From contig SVDM01000005.1 of assembly GCA_015058015.1 (NCBI GenBank), positions 1 through 64,000 of the forward strand: DNA of 64,000 nt, given 5' to 3'. This DNA is from Lachnospiraceae bacterium. GTDB lineage: Bacteria; Bacillota; Clostridia; Lachnospirales; Lachnospiraceae. Numbering within the stretch: position 1 is the stretch's first letter; each line of letters opens with the position of its first letter. The translations under genes and the position numbers were made by a program. The notes under the pieces were generated by a model. That model did not search any database. It was not told the DNA's origin and saw only the letters and a list, made by a program, of their open reading frames with translations. Below, in pieces: positions 16,978 to 25,987 of this stretch.

Positions 16978-18843
16978 ATGGGATGGTTTGAAAAGCAATT
17001 AAACCAAAGAAAACAAAATGACGAGTCAGCTTTCGAGGACTCCTTTCTTTCCCTGACCGACATACATATTGATGTTGATGAGCTTGGCAAGGATTCTTAT
17101 AAGCTTAATGCCAATGAATATGAGGGTAAGATAACATTAAAGGATTACATTGCCTACATCAAAGGAGAATTGCCGAAAAAAGAACTGGTTTTCTCGTCGA
17201 TTTTTGCTTTGATTGCCACCGGTGTGGGAATGCTTGTTCCTTATTTTACGGGGAAATTAACCGGTGAAGTAATTCAGGCTAAGGATACTAATCTCTTTGT
17301 TATTATGTCTGTTTATGTTGTAGCTGCAGCCTTAGGCTCTCTTCTAATCAGTGCCATTCGGGGATTCTATAATTCCAGAGTCAATTTGACCCTGGACCAG
17401 AATGTTCAAAAGAAAACCATGCAGCGACTTCTTAATCTTCCGGCAAGCTTTTTTAAGAAATATAACACCGGTGAACTAGCCGGAAGATTTGTTAGTGCCG
17501 TTGACTTAGCCAACACAGTAACATCCGGTGTGTTTATGTCCCTTGTAGGGGCTGTGCTTTCCCTGGCTTACCTTGTTCAGCTGGTTTCCTTTACCCCGAC
17601 CCTTATTGTGCCTACTTTGCTTATTCTCATATGCACCACGGGATTTAGTATTTTTATCTCCCTCTTCCAACGCAAGGTATCCAAATTTCAGCTTCAGTTT
17701 TCATCCAAGGAATCCGGTGTAACTTACGAAATGATAAACGGCGTTCAGAAGATCAAACTATCCGGAGCAGAAAAGCGGGTATTCATAAAATGGATTGACG
17801 TCTACTCCAAGTCGGCAAAACTTCTTTATAATCCGCCCCTTATAATCAGACTAAACGCTGCTATTGCAGCCTTTATTACCTTGGTGGGTAATATTGCTCT
17901 TTACCTGATTGCCGGACAGAGTAGTATTTCCGTAGGTGACTATATGGCCTTTCAGGCAGGCTACGGTGTATTATCCGGTGCCTTTATCTCTTTATCAAGT
18001 ATTGTATCTGCCTTTGCTTCCGTATCTCCTTCCCTTAATATGGCAAGCCCTATTTTGGAAGAGACTCCGGAAACAGCAGACGATTCCAAAATTACTCTTG
18101 AAAATATCGACGGTAATATAAAACTTGATAATATTACCTTTAGTTACGGTGAAGATTTGCCCAATATTCTAAATGGTATCAGTCTGGATATAAAAAGCGG
18201 TGAATATGTGGCCATTGTAGGAAAAACCGGCTGCGGCAAATCCACTCTGGTGCGACTTCTTCTGGGCTTTGAGAAGCCCAAATCCGGAGATATTTACTAT
18301 GATGGTATTAATATTAATGATATAAACCTTTCCTCTCTTAGAAAGAATATGGGAACCGTTACCCAAAAGGGTACCTTATTCCATGCGGATATCTTCTCCA
18401 ACATAATCATCTCCTCCCCTAACCTTAAAGAAAAGGAGGCATGGGAGGCTGCGGAAATAGCCAATATTGCTGAAGATATACGAAACATGCCCATGGGAAT
18501 GCATACCATCATCTCCGAGGGTCAAGGCAGTATATCCGGAGGACAAAAGCAGCGTATTATGATTGCAAGAGCTATTGTTCACAAACCAAAGATTTTGATT
18601 TTTGATGAGGCAACAAGCGCATTAGATAACGTAACACAGCAAAGTATTTCTGAATCCATCAGCAATCTTAACTGTACCAGAATCGTTATTGCCCATAGAT
18701 TATCAACCATACAAAATGCTGATAGAATTGTAATGCTTGAAGGTGGCCGAATAATTGAAGACGGTTCCTTTGCGGAACTGATTAAACTTGGTGGAAAGTT
18801 TTCTGAACTTGTTAAAAGACAACGGTTGGATGTGGAGTCTTAA
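16978..18843 (+). CDS. NHLP-type ABC permease/ATPase, second exporter subunit
   Basis: A 621-residue ABC half-transporter without a peptidase domain. After a variable N terminus of about 60 residues come six membrane helices (about 70-340) and an ATPase domain with GKTGCGKST, ISGGQKQRI and LIFDEATSALD. In NHLM systems two ABC proteins are encoded together; the partner is usually around 900 residues or more with a long N-terminal region, which is missing here. It probably forms a heterodimer with the C39 exporter just upstream. The spacing is 13 bases. A 15-bp hairpin ends the operon. Confidence 0.9.
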   Translation: MGWFEKQLNQRKQNDESAFEDSFLSLTDIHIDVDELGKDSYKLNANEYEGKITLKDYIAYIKGELPKKELVFSSIFALIATGVGMLVPYFTGKLTGEVIQAKDTNLFVIMSVYVVAAALGSLLISAIRGFYNSRVNLTLDQNVQKKTMQRLLNLPASFFKKYNTGELAGRFVSAVDLANTVTSGVFMSLVGAVLSLAYLVQLVSFTPTLIVPTLLILICTTGFSIFISLFQRKVSKFQLQFSSKESGVTYEMINGVQKIKLSGAEKRVFIKWIDVYSKSAKLLYNPPLIIRLNAAIAAFITLVGNIALYLIAGQSSISVGDYMAFQAGYGVLSGAFISLSSIVSAFASVSPSLNMASPILEETPETADDSKITLENIDGNIKLDNITFSYGEDLPNILNGISLDIKSGEYVAIVGKTGCGKSTLVRLLLGFEKPKSGDIYYDGININDINLSSLRKNMGTVTQKGTLFHADIFSNIIISSPNLKEKEAWEAAEIANIAEDIRNMPMGMHTIISEGQGSISGGQKQRIMIARAIVHKPKILIFDEATSALDNVTQQSISESISNLNCTRIVIAHRLSTIQNADRIVMLEGGRIIEDGSFAELIKLGGKFSELVKRQRLDVES

Positions 18844-18862
18844 AAGCTTTTTTATTAAAAGA

Positions 18863-18897
18863 ACACGCCTATGAAGAAGCGATCTTCATAGGCGTGT
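18863..18897. terminator. Hairpin between the RiPP operon and gcvH
   Basis: A perfect 15-bp stem (ACACGCCTATGAAGA with TCTTCATAGGCGTGT, 5-base loop). The flanks are T-rich in both directions, so it probably serves both convergent units. Confidence 0.88.
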
Positions 18898-18930
18898 CCT
18901 TTGGTTTGTGTTTTCTCTAAGACATATATT

Positions 18931-19302
18931 TTAAGCTACTACTAAGGCCTTGTAATCCTCAGCTGACATGAGGTCTGCTAAATCATCATCTGTCTTAATC
19001 TCAACTATCCATGCTGCAAAAGCATCTTCGTTGATATTTTCCGGTGAATCGTCCAAAGCCTGGTTTACGGCAACTACTTCGCCTGATACAGGAGATGCAA
19101 CCTCTGTTGCTGTCTTGGATGATTCTACTTCTGTGAAGGTTTCTCCCGCTGTTACGGTATCTCCTACTCCGGGAAGGTCAACAAATAAGATGTCTCCCAA
19201 TTGGTCCTGTGCATAGTCTGTTATACCGATTTTAACGGTATCACCATCTTTTAAAACCCACACATGTTCCTTTGTGTACTTAAGATTCTCAAGTAATTTC
19301 AT
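18931..19302 (-). CDS. gcvH: Glycine cleavage system H protein
   Basis: A 123-residue lipoyl carrier protein. The lipoylated Lys is in VESSKTATEV, and the family start KYTKEHVW is present. It carries the aminomethyl group between the glycine cleavage proteins and is reoxidised by dihydrolipoamide dehydrogenase, encoded just upstream in the same operon. gcvT and gcvP are not in the window. The RBS is AAAGGAGG. It is the last gene of the one-carbon operon. Confidence 0.95.
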   Translation of the reverse strand: MKLLENLKYTKEHVWVLKDGDTVKIGITDYAQDQLGDILFVDLPGVGDTVTAGETFTEVESSKTATEVASPVSGEVVAVNQALDDSPENINEDAFAAWIVEIKTDDDLADLMSAEDYKALVVA

Positions 19303-19323
19303 GCTTTTATCCTCCTTTACATT

Positions 19324-20712
19324 CTAAACTTTATTTACGCTCATTCCGTGAATGTCATGAAGTGCTTCTAAAATTGCCTCGCACATTGTGGGATGGGGGA
19401 ATATACTCTCCTCCACCTGTTCTGCCGTAAGTCGAAGCTGTACTGCTGTTGTAAGAACCTGCAGCATATCGGATGCCCCGGCGCCTACTATTTCAGCACC
19501 GATAATTACATCCTTTGAGTCCACGATTACTTTAACGAAACCGCTTAAGTGACCTGATGCCTGAGCTTTTCCGAGACCCTTGAAGTCAAAGGATCCTGTC
19601 TTGTAATCCTTATCCTTCTCCTTGCCCTCTTTCTCAAGCTGCCACTCCAGCTTTCCAACGCTCGCCAGCTGTGGATTGGTGAATACACAACCGGGAACTG
19701 CATGATAAGTTACACTCTTCTTTTTGCCGAAGATGTTGTCAACGGCAATAAAGCCTTCCTTACTTGCTACATGGGCTAATTGGGCAGACAACACTATGTC
19801 GCCTATTGCGTAGATATTTTCAAGGTTGGTTTGTAGGAACTCGTTTACTTTTACGGTGCCCTTTTCACCCATTTCGATACCTACGGTATCGAGGCCTGCA
19901 CCTGCAGTAAAGGGTGCACGACCAATAGCAATCAGCACGTAATCAGCGGAAAGCTCTTTGCCGCTTGCAAGCTTAACATCAACATGATCTTCTGCCGAAT
20001 TAACTTCGGCAATACCATCGCCTGTGACCATCTTAATCTTTTCCTTTTTGAACTGACGTGATATTTGCTTGCTGACATCTTCGTCCATTGTGGCCATAAG
20101 TCTGGGTAATGCCTCTACGATGGTAACCTCCGTTCCCATCTTTGATAAAAACTGCCCTATCTCACAGCCTATAACACCGCCGCCAACAATAATTAGTGAC
20201 TTCGGTGCAAAGTCAAAGTCAAGAATCTCGTCACTGGTGATAACTCTTTTTCTGTCAACCTTAAATACAGGGGGACATACCGGAACAGAACCGGTTGCAA
20301 GTATCACATAGTCAGTCTTTACGGTCTCGGTGCTTCCATCAGCCATAGCGACTTCCACTGTGTGCGGGTCGAGAAGTTTGCCAAATCCGTTTAATACCTT
20401 AACGTTATTCTTCTCACACAGGAAGTGGATGCCCTTAACCAGAGATTCCATAACCTTGTTCTTTCGTGCCAGGATAGCAGGATAATCAACAGACGGTTCA
20501 CCCACGCCAGTTATCCCAAAATCTCCGGCTTTCTCCACTGCTTCCTTTGCCTCATATGATGCAAGGAATGCCTTGGTGGGAATACAGCCCCTGTTAAGAC
20601 AGGTTCCGCCCACCTTGTCTTTTTCCACTAATACAACCTCAGCTCCGCATTTGGCTGCATATATGGCGGCTTCGTATCCTCCCGGACCTCCGCCTATAAC
20701 TGTAATCTTCAT
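19324..20712 (-). CDS. lpdA: Dihydrolipoyl dehydrogenase
   Basis: A 462-residue flavoprotein that reoxidises the dihydrolipoyl arm of GcvH with NAD+. FAD-binding GGGPGGYEAA opens the protein, the redox-active disulfide is in GGTCLNRGCIPT, the NAD-binding GGGVIGCEIG lies near residue 180, and the catalytic His-Glu pair is in HPTMCEAILEA. There is no extra lipoyl domain. It lies between metF and gcvH with short gaps, so it serves the one-carbon pathway and not a 2-oxoacid dehydrogenase. Confidence 0.95.
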   Translation of the reverse strand: MKITVIGGGPGGYEAAIYAAKCGAEVVLVEKDKVGGTCLNRGCIPTKAFLASYEAKEAVEKAGDFGITGVGEPSVDYPAILARKNKVMESLVKGIHFLCEKNNVKVLNGFGKLLDPHTVEVAMADGSTETVKTDYVILATGSVPVCPPVFKVDRKRVITSDEILDFDFAPKSLIIVGGGVIGCEIGQFLSKMGTEVTIVEALPRLMATMDEDVSKQISRQFKKEKIKMVTGDGIAEVNSAEDHVDVKLASGKELSADYVLIAIGRAPFTAGAGLDTVGIEMGEKGTVKVNEFLQTNLENIYAIGDIVLSAQLAHVASKEGFIAVDNIFGKKKSVTYHAVPGCVFTNPQLASVGKLEWQLEKEGKEKDKDYKTGSFDFKGLGKAQASGHLSGFVKVIVDSKDVIIGAEIVGAGASDMLQVLTTAVQLRLTAEQVEESIFPHPTMCEAILEALHDIHGMSVNKV

Positions 20713-20737
20713 ATGTTAAGTCCTCTTTCTCTCATTA

Positions 20738-21661
20738 CTAAATTGTTACGCCTGCCATATCAAGGATGGTAGGAACATTCTTCTCTGCTCCGATAGCCAT
20801 AACGTGAACACCTGAGCAGATCTTCTCATCTTTAATCTTAGCAATCATTTCTGCTGCGATTTCCATACCGACTTTTGTTGCCAGACCCTTAACGCCCTTT
20901 GCTTTCTCCTCTGCAGCTGCGTCAGCGAGTTTTTCGATTATCTGGTCAGTTACACGGATACCGGGAACGTTGGCATTCATGTATTTTGCCATTCCCGCGC
21001 TCTTAAGAGGAATGATACCTGCCATAATTCTGGTGGTGTATCCGGCTTTCTCAATACCGTCCATGAAACGCTTCAACTGATCTACGTCAAAGATTCCCTG
21101 GGTCTGAATAAACTGCGCTCCTGCCTCTACTTTCTTACGAAGCTTATTAATCTGCAGGAACATGGGATCGTATACCGGTGTAACGATAGCTCCCTTAAAG
21201 AATTTGGGAACTCCGCCGGTGATTTCATTGCCACCGCAATCAAGACCGGTCTTTTCCATCTCACTTATCATGTTAAGGATACCAACTGAATCAAGATCGT
21301 ATACCGGCTTTGCTTCCTTAACGTCACCGATGGTGGGATGGTCTCCCGTAAGTGCCAATACTGAATCGATACCAAATGCCGCTGCTGAGAAAAGCTCTCC
21401 CTGCAGTGCCATACGGTTTCTGTCTCTTCCTGTCATCTGAAGTATTGGTGTAATTCCTTTTTCCTTAAGTTTTATACACAGTCCAAGTGATGATGCCTTA
21501 AGGCAGGATGACTGCATATCTGTTACATTTACGCAGTGTACCTTTCCTTTAAGTACATCTGCTGCTTCCATACATTCTTTAAAATCGTAACCTTTGGGAG
21601 GTGCCATCTCGGCTGTAATGCCGAACTTTCCGTTATCTAATGCCTGTTTTAATGCGTTCAT
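20738..21661 (-). CDS. metF: 5,10-Methylenetetrahydrofolate reductase
   Basis: A 307-residue FAD-dependent TIM-barrel enzyme that reduces methylene-THF to methyl-THF. Family motifs are visible: the early EMAPPKG (catalytic Glu), MQMTGRDRNR-like substrate segment (ILQMTGRDRN), ALTGDHP and FIQTQGIFD. Its start codon directly follows the stop of metV, as in acetogens, where MetF works in a complex with MetV. In the reductive direction it makes the methyl group for methionine or acetyl-CoA synthesis. Confidence 0.94.
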   Translation of the reverse strand: MNALKQALDNGKFGITAEMAPPKGYDFKECMEAADVLKGKVHCVNVTDMQSSCLKASSLGLCIKLKEKGITPILQMTGRDRNRMALQGELFSAAAFGIDSVLALTGDHPTIGDVKEAKPVYDLDSVGILNMISEMEKTGLDCGGNEITGGVPKFFKGAIVTPVYDPMFLQINKLRKKVEAGAQFIQTQGIFDVDQLKRFMDGIEKAGYTTRIMAGIIPLKSAGMAKYMNANVPGIRVTDQIIEKLADAAAEEKAKGVKGLATKVGMEIAAEMIAKIKDEKICSGVHVMAIGAEKNVPTILDMAGVTI

Positions 21662-22309
21662 TTATTTACCCTCCCTTATGTCGATACGTCTTGGATATGC
21701 AACTTTCTCATATCCCTTGTCTAATTTTGTGGATCTAAGCTTATCAAGCTGTCCGAGAGCCTCGAGACGATAGTAAATGTCAATCCATGCACAGTTGTTC
21801 TCAGGATCAACTTCACATTTACCGCCCTTTTGTCCACCACAGGGACCGTTAACAAGGGATTTTGCGCACTTGGTAATGGGGCAGATTCCGCCTGTGTATC
21901 CAAGAACGCAGTCGCCGCACATACGGCAAGCCTCGCTGAATAATCCAACTCTCTCAACCTGTCCGAGGAACATAGTATTGGTAGCAGGATATACGGGAAT
22001 ATTTGCATTGTCGGCAACAGTCTGAACACCGTCACCACATGCCAATGTAAGGATAGCCTGTGTATCAGTATCCTTTAAAGCTTTTAATTCTTTCTTCATG
22101 AGAAGCTTCTGGCAGCTTTCGCTGGGAATTATTATAGCCGTAACAGTCTTACCATTAGACTCTAAGTACTCCTTCATCTCCTGAAGTTCCGGTTCTCCAC
22201 CGGTCTTACATGATGTTGCACAGCTTCCGCAACCAACCAAGGCTACTCTGGTAACCCCTTCGAGCATCTGCCATACTTCATCAAGTGGTTTCTTTTTCGT
22301 AATAATCAT
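21662..22309 (-). CDS. metV: MetV-type zinc/iron-sulfur partner of MetF
   Basis: A 215-residue protein of the methylenetetrahydrofolate reductase C-terminal-domain family. It is Cys-rich (GCGSCATSC, CGDCVLGYTGGICPITKC, NGPCGGQKGGKC), consistent with metal/iron-sulfur binding. In acetogens MetV binds MetF and is needed for the reductase complex. The gene abuts metF. No rnfC2-like gene accompanies it, so the physiological electron donor is unclear. Confidence 0.9.
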   Translation of the reverse strand: MIITKKKPLDEVWQMLEGVTRVALVGCGSCATSCKTGGEPELQEMKEYLESNGKTVTAIIIPSESCQKLLMKKELKALKDTDTQAILTLACGDGVQTVADNANIPVYPATNTMFLGQVERVGLFSEACRMCGDCVLGYTGGICPITKCAKSLVNGPCGGQKGGKCEVDPENNCAWIDIYYRLEALGQLDKLRSTKLDKGYEKVAYPRRIDIREGK

Positions 22310-22323
22310 ATTGAATATACCTC

Positions 22324-23142
22324 CTAGTTTTTGTTTTCTCTCAGATATACCGTTCGATAAACAAGGGCCACAAGGGCTCCTCCGATAATATTGCCGATGG
22401 TAACCGGAAGGAGATTGCCTCCCAAAAAACTACCCCATGAAATAATATCCGCATTCTTTCCCGCAGCAAGTGCTGCTTCAAGATATGCCGGATTAGTCTT
22501 GGCAATAATACCGGCAGTAATGAAATACATATTAGCCACACTATGTTCGAAGCCTGCAAGTACAAAGGTCATTACCGGAAGATACATTGCTGCAATCTTT
22601 CCTCCGATACTCTTTGCTCCAAAGCTCATCCATACTGCTATACATACCAGAATATTACACATTATTCCGGAACAGATGGCGCTACCGAAGTCCAAGGAAC
22701 ATTTGGCTGCAGCAGTGCCAATGGTATTTACCGCAACTGCATTGCCAAACAGCCCCAGATTACCGGATGCAAAAGTTAATACGGAAACAAACAATCCTCC
22801 TATGAAATTACCGATGTATACACATACCCAGTTCTTTAACATGGCCAGAGGACTGATCTCTTTATTGAATACCCCTAATGTAATAAGGCAATTACCCGTA
22901 AACAGTTCACTACCTGCAATAAGTACCATTGCCAAACCCACAGGAAATACAGCTGCTCCCGCTGCCTTCGCGACTGAAGCTAAGGGAATAGTGGCGGATA
23001 TGGTATTGGCGGCTACTGCGCCAAAAGCTATAAACATTCCTGCCATGAAACCAAGAAGTAACAGTTTCCCCGGCGTGTTGGATGCCTTCGCTTTGCCGAT
23101 ACCAACCGTTTGCGTGGCTATTTCCTTTGGTGAAAACATCAT
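22324..23142 (-). CDS. Formate/nitrite transporter family channel
   Basis: A 272-residue FNT protein with six membrane segments. The conserved central His is visible in AGFEHSVANMYF, and the pore segment LITLGV-like GNCLITLG is present. Because the gene lies between fchA and metV in an operon that begins with formate-THF ligase, formate is the likely substrate: it would import formate for the pathway or release excess. It starts four bases after the fchA-side end of the next gene's stop. Confidence 0.92.
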   Translation of the reverse strand: MMFSPKEIATQTVGIGKAKASNTPGKLLLLGFMAGMFIAFGAVAANTISATIPLASVAKAAGAAVFPVGLAMVLIAGSELFTGNCLITLGVFNKEISPLAMLKNWVCVYIGNFIGGLFVSVLTFASGNLGLFGNAVAVNTIGTAAAKCSLDFGSAICSGIMCNILVCIAVWMSFGAKSIGGKIAAMYLPVMTFVLAGFEHSVANMYFITAGIIAKTNPAYLEAALAAGKNADIISWGSFLGGNLLPVTIGNIIGGALVALVYRTVYLRENKN

Positions 23143-23146
23143 TATT

Positions 23147-23782
23147 CTACTTCTCCTTTAAGAAGCCTAAAACGTAATCAAATATTTCATCTGCTTTTTT
23201 AACATACTTACTTAACATATCATTTGCGTGCTTGTTTGTCTCCTCTGCATATGCTCTGTCTGTCATAAGCTTTGTATTAATGAATACGTTCAGGCTAGCG
23301 CCTCTTAAGGCTGCCTTGCAGAATTCCACACCTACACCGGCATCACTAACTGCCAGTGAAGAACCCTTGTGAGCAAAATCTTCATGAAGATCTATTGCCT
23401 GACAGCAAAGCTTCATTATCTCCAAGGGAACACTGCAAGCATCTTTTAAGGCTTTCTCCATCACTTGGGCTTTTGCCTGTTTCTGCTCCTCAGTCTCTTT
23501 GGGCATTCCATAGGCCTTGGCCAGGGGCTCGAAGTTATCCGCGTCCTTTTGAATAAGGACTAAGAGCTGTCTTTGAAGGTCGCCGGCCTTTGTCCTTAGG
23601 CCTTTGATTTCCTCTTCTACGTCAGCGTATTTCTTCTTGCCCACAGTAAGGTTCGCCACCATACTTCCTAGCGCAACACCTAAGGCGCCTACCATGGCGG
23701 AGGCACCGCCTCCGCCCGGAACCGGATCGCCTGATGCTAAAACCTCAGTGAATTTGTCACATTCCAACTCATATAAACTCAT
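23147..23782 (-). CDS. fchA: Methenyltetrahydrofolate cyclohydrolase / formiminoTHF cyclodeaminase family
   Basis: A 211-residue all-helical FTCD_C-family protein. The N terminus has the family pattern PVPGGGGASAMVGALGVALG, and the segment with SVPLEIMKLC is also typical. In clostridia it interconverts formyl-THF and methenyl-THF, or deaminates formimino-THF. It is encoded 23 bases after fhs. The presence of a bifunctional FolD in the same region means the cyclohydrolase step may be doubled. Confidence 0.93.
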   Translation of the reverse strand: MSLYELECDKFTEVLASGDPVPGGGGASAMVGALGVALGSMVANLTVGKKKYADVEEEIKGLRTKAGDLQRQLLVLIQKDADNFEPLAKAYGMPKETEEQKQAKAQVMEKALKDACSVPLEIMKLCCQAIDLHEDFAHKGSSLAVSDAGVGVEFCKAALRGASLNVFINTKLMTDRAYAEETNKHANDMLSKYVKKADEIFDYVLGFLKEK

Positions 23783-23805
23783 AGTTTTCTATATTCTCCT
23801 CGATT

Positions 23806-25479
23806 TTAGAATAAACCGGTTATAACGCCTTTATCGTCGACGTCAATCTTCTCAGCTGCAGGTACAGGAGGAAGACCCGGCATAGTCATTATATCACCTG
23901 TGAGAGCAACAATAAATCCTGCTCCGGATGATACTTTAAGATTACGAACCGTTACCTTGAAGTCCTTAGGTGCTCCAAGAAGAGTCGCATCATCAGAGAA
24001 ACTGTACTGTGTCTTAGCCACACAAATAGGCAGCTTATCAAGACCCATTTTTTCAATCTCATTCTTCTGCTTCAAAGCGTTGCTTGTAAATACAACTGAA
24101 TCAGCATGATAGATTTTCTTAGCTATGGTATTAAGCTTATTAGCTATAGTATCATTCTCGTCATAACAGAATTTGAATTCATTAGGCTGGTCACAGAGTC
24201 TTACAACCTCGTTAGCAAGAGCGATTCCTCCATTTCCGCCTTTGCCCCATACTTCTGAAAGAGCAACATTTACACCAAGCTCATTACATTTTCTCTCAAC
24301 AAGATCAAGTTCAGCCTTGGTATCTGTCGGGAATGCGTTAATAGCAACTACGCAGGGAAGCTTGTAAACCTGAGTCATGTTCTCAACGTGCTGTAAGAGG
24401 TTTGGAAGTCCTTTTTCAAGGGCTGCAAGGTTCTCATTGTTAAGCTCACATTTTGCAACGCCGCCATGATGCTTTAATGCACGAACTGTAGCAACTACTA
24501 CTACTGCTGCCGGCTTAAGTCCTGCCATACGACACTTAATATCAAGGAACTTCTCAGCACCTAAGTCTCCACCGAATCCGGCCTCGGTAACAACATAATC
24601 ACCAAGCTTAAGAGCCATTCTTGTTGCCATGATTGAGTTACATCCGTGAGCAATATTTGCGAATGGTCCACCATGAACAAATGCCGGTGTATGCTCTAAT
24701 GTCTGTACCAGGTTGGGCTTTAATGCATCCTTAAGTAAAGCAGCAGCTGCACCCTGGCCGTTTAACTGTTTAACTTTAATTGGTTCATTTTGATAAGAAT
24801 ATCCAACTGTTATATTACCCAGTCTCTCTTTAAGATCTGTGATATCCTTTGACAAACAAAGAATAGCCATTATCTCAGAAGCAACTGTAATATCATAGCC
24901 GTCTTCTCTGGGAGTACCGTTAGCTTTACCTCCCAAACCATCTGTTACAAAGCGGAGCTGACGATCATTCATGTCAACGCATCTGCGCCATGTAATTCTT
25001 CTGGGGTCAATACCCAACTTGTTGCCCTGATAAATATGGTTGTCCACCATAGCGGCTATGAGGTTATTAGCGGCTCCGATGGCATGCATATCACCTGTAA
25101 AATGAAGATTGATATCTTCCATAGGAACAACCTGTGCATATCCGCCTCCGGCAGCTCCTCCCTTAACTCCAAATACAGGGCCGAGTGATGGCTCACGAAG
25201 AGCAACTACTACTTTCTTTCCAATTTTGGTAAGACCGTCTGCCAGTCCTACTGTTGTTGTTGTTTTACCTTCTCCTGCAGGAGTCGGTGTAATAGCGGTA
25301 ACCAAAATCAATTTACCGTCCGGATTAGTTCTCTCTTTTAACAGGTTATAGTCAATCTTTGCTTTGTAGTTTCCGTAAAGCTCAACGTATTTACTGTCAA
25401 TCCCCAATTTGTCAGCAATAGTTGTGATAGGCTCCATAACTGTTTCCTGAGCGATTTGAATATCCGATTTGATTTCCAT
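23806..25479 (-). CDS. fhs: Formate--tetrahydrofolate ligase
   Basis: A 557-residue ATP-dependent enzyme that activates formate as 10-formyl-THF. The P-loop [13 protein letters not shown], the segment [14 protein letters not shown] and the C-terminal [10 protein letters not shown] are diagnostic. The start at 25479 has AGGAGG about nine bases upstream; an upstream ATG-reading to 25521 is discarded. It is the first gene of a seven-gene minus-strand operon (fhs, fchA, FNT, metV, metF, lpd, gcvH). A TAGACA/17/TTTAAT promoter lies about 60 bases upstream. Confidence 0.96.
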   Translation of the reverse strand: MEIKSDIQIAQETVMEPITTIADKLGIDSKYVELYGNYKAKIDYNLLKERTNPDGKLILVTAITPTPAGEGKTTTTVGLADGLTKIGKKVVVALREPSLGPVFGVKGGAAGGGYAQVVPMEDINLHFTGDMHAIGAANNLIAAMVDNHIYQGNKLGIDPRRITWRRCVDMNDRQLRFVTDGLGGKANGTPREDGYDITVASEIMAILCLSKDITDLKERLGNITVGYSYQNEPIKVKQLNGQGAAAALLKDALKPNLVQTLEHTPAFVHGGPFANIAHGCNSIMATRMALKLGDYVVTEAGFGGDLGAEKFLDIKCRMAGLKPAAVVVVATVRALKHHGGVAKCELNNENLAALEKGLPNLLQHVENMTQVYKLPCVVAINAFPTDTKAELDLVERKCNELGVNVALSEVWGKGGNGGIALANEVVRLCDQPNEFKFCYDENDTIANKLNTIAKKIYHADSVVFTSNALKQKNEIEKMGLDKLPICVAKTQYSFSDDATLLGAPKDFKVTVRNLKVSSGAGFIVALTGDIMTMPGLPPVPAAEKIDVDDKGVITGLF

Positions 25480-25535
25480 TCTATGTTTCCTCCTGTCGAT
25501 TTTTTTCGTAATGGATTGCACTCCATCACGCCTAC

Positions 25536-25564
25536 ATTAAAGCACAATACTTTTGACTTGTCTA
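25536..25564 (-). promoter_or_regulatory. Promoter of the one-carbon operon
   Basis: On the minus strand TAGACA, 17 bases, TTTAAT. It is followed by a small hairpin (ATGGA/TCCAT) in the leader before the fhs RBS. Confidence 0.55.
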
Positions 25565-25900
25565 ATTAGTCCTCAGCTCAAATTTTACTAATATTGGAAT
25601 TACAGTAATGATTTTGCTTAATAAAATTTTTATTTATTAGATATTTACGATTGTTAAATAATAAACATTGCCAAATTTTGTCTATAAATTAACAATGAAT
25701 TTGCAAATGTGAAAGAAAATTTCTGAGAAAAAATTGCTTTTTAGTAATGTTGAACAAAAACGTGACTTACGATATACAAGCAAAAACCCCTTATTTTGGG
25801 GCTTTGTTAATAAATTCACATAAATTTTGTTATGAAATTAACAAGAGGTCAATTGTGCTATTAGCACAACAAAATGGCCCTCCTCTCAAAGGGGCCTTGG
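25565..25900. other. AT-rich divergent spacer between fhs and folD
   Basis: No convincing gene. It holds an A/T-rich stretch (25600-25740), a hairpin with CCCC/GGGG arms at about 25786-25802 that reads as a terminator on the minus strand (T5 after the stem), a TTGTGCTA/TAGCACAA palindrome at about 25853-25870 and a GGCCC/GGGCC hairpin near 25877-25896. The palindromes sit just upstream of the folD promoter and could be operators or leader structures; I do not recognise a known riboswitch. Confidence 0.6.
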
Positions 25901-25929
25901 TTGAAAGGCCTAAAATTGAATGCTATAAT
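25901..25929 (+). promoter_or_regulatory. Promoter of folD
   Basis: TTGAAA (25901-25906), 17 bases, TATAAT (25924-25929) with a TG extension. This is close to consensus and predicts strong expression. Confidence 0.85.
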
Positions 25930-25987
25930 GCCCTTGTTCGGAGATACCGAAACATACTCGTACACAATTTAAGGAGGAGAAAATTTT

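Noticed and set aside
22391..23161. A 256-codon plus-strand frame opposite the formate/nitrite transporter
   Set aside because: Antisense shadow of a membrane-protein gene; composition (Pro/Ala/Ile-rich) and position mirror the real gene.
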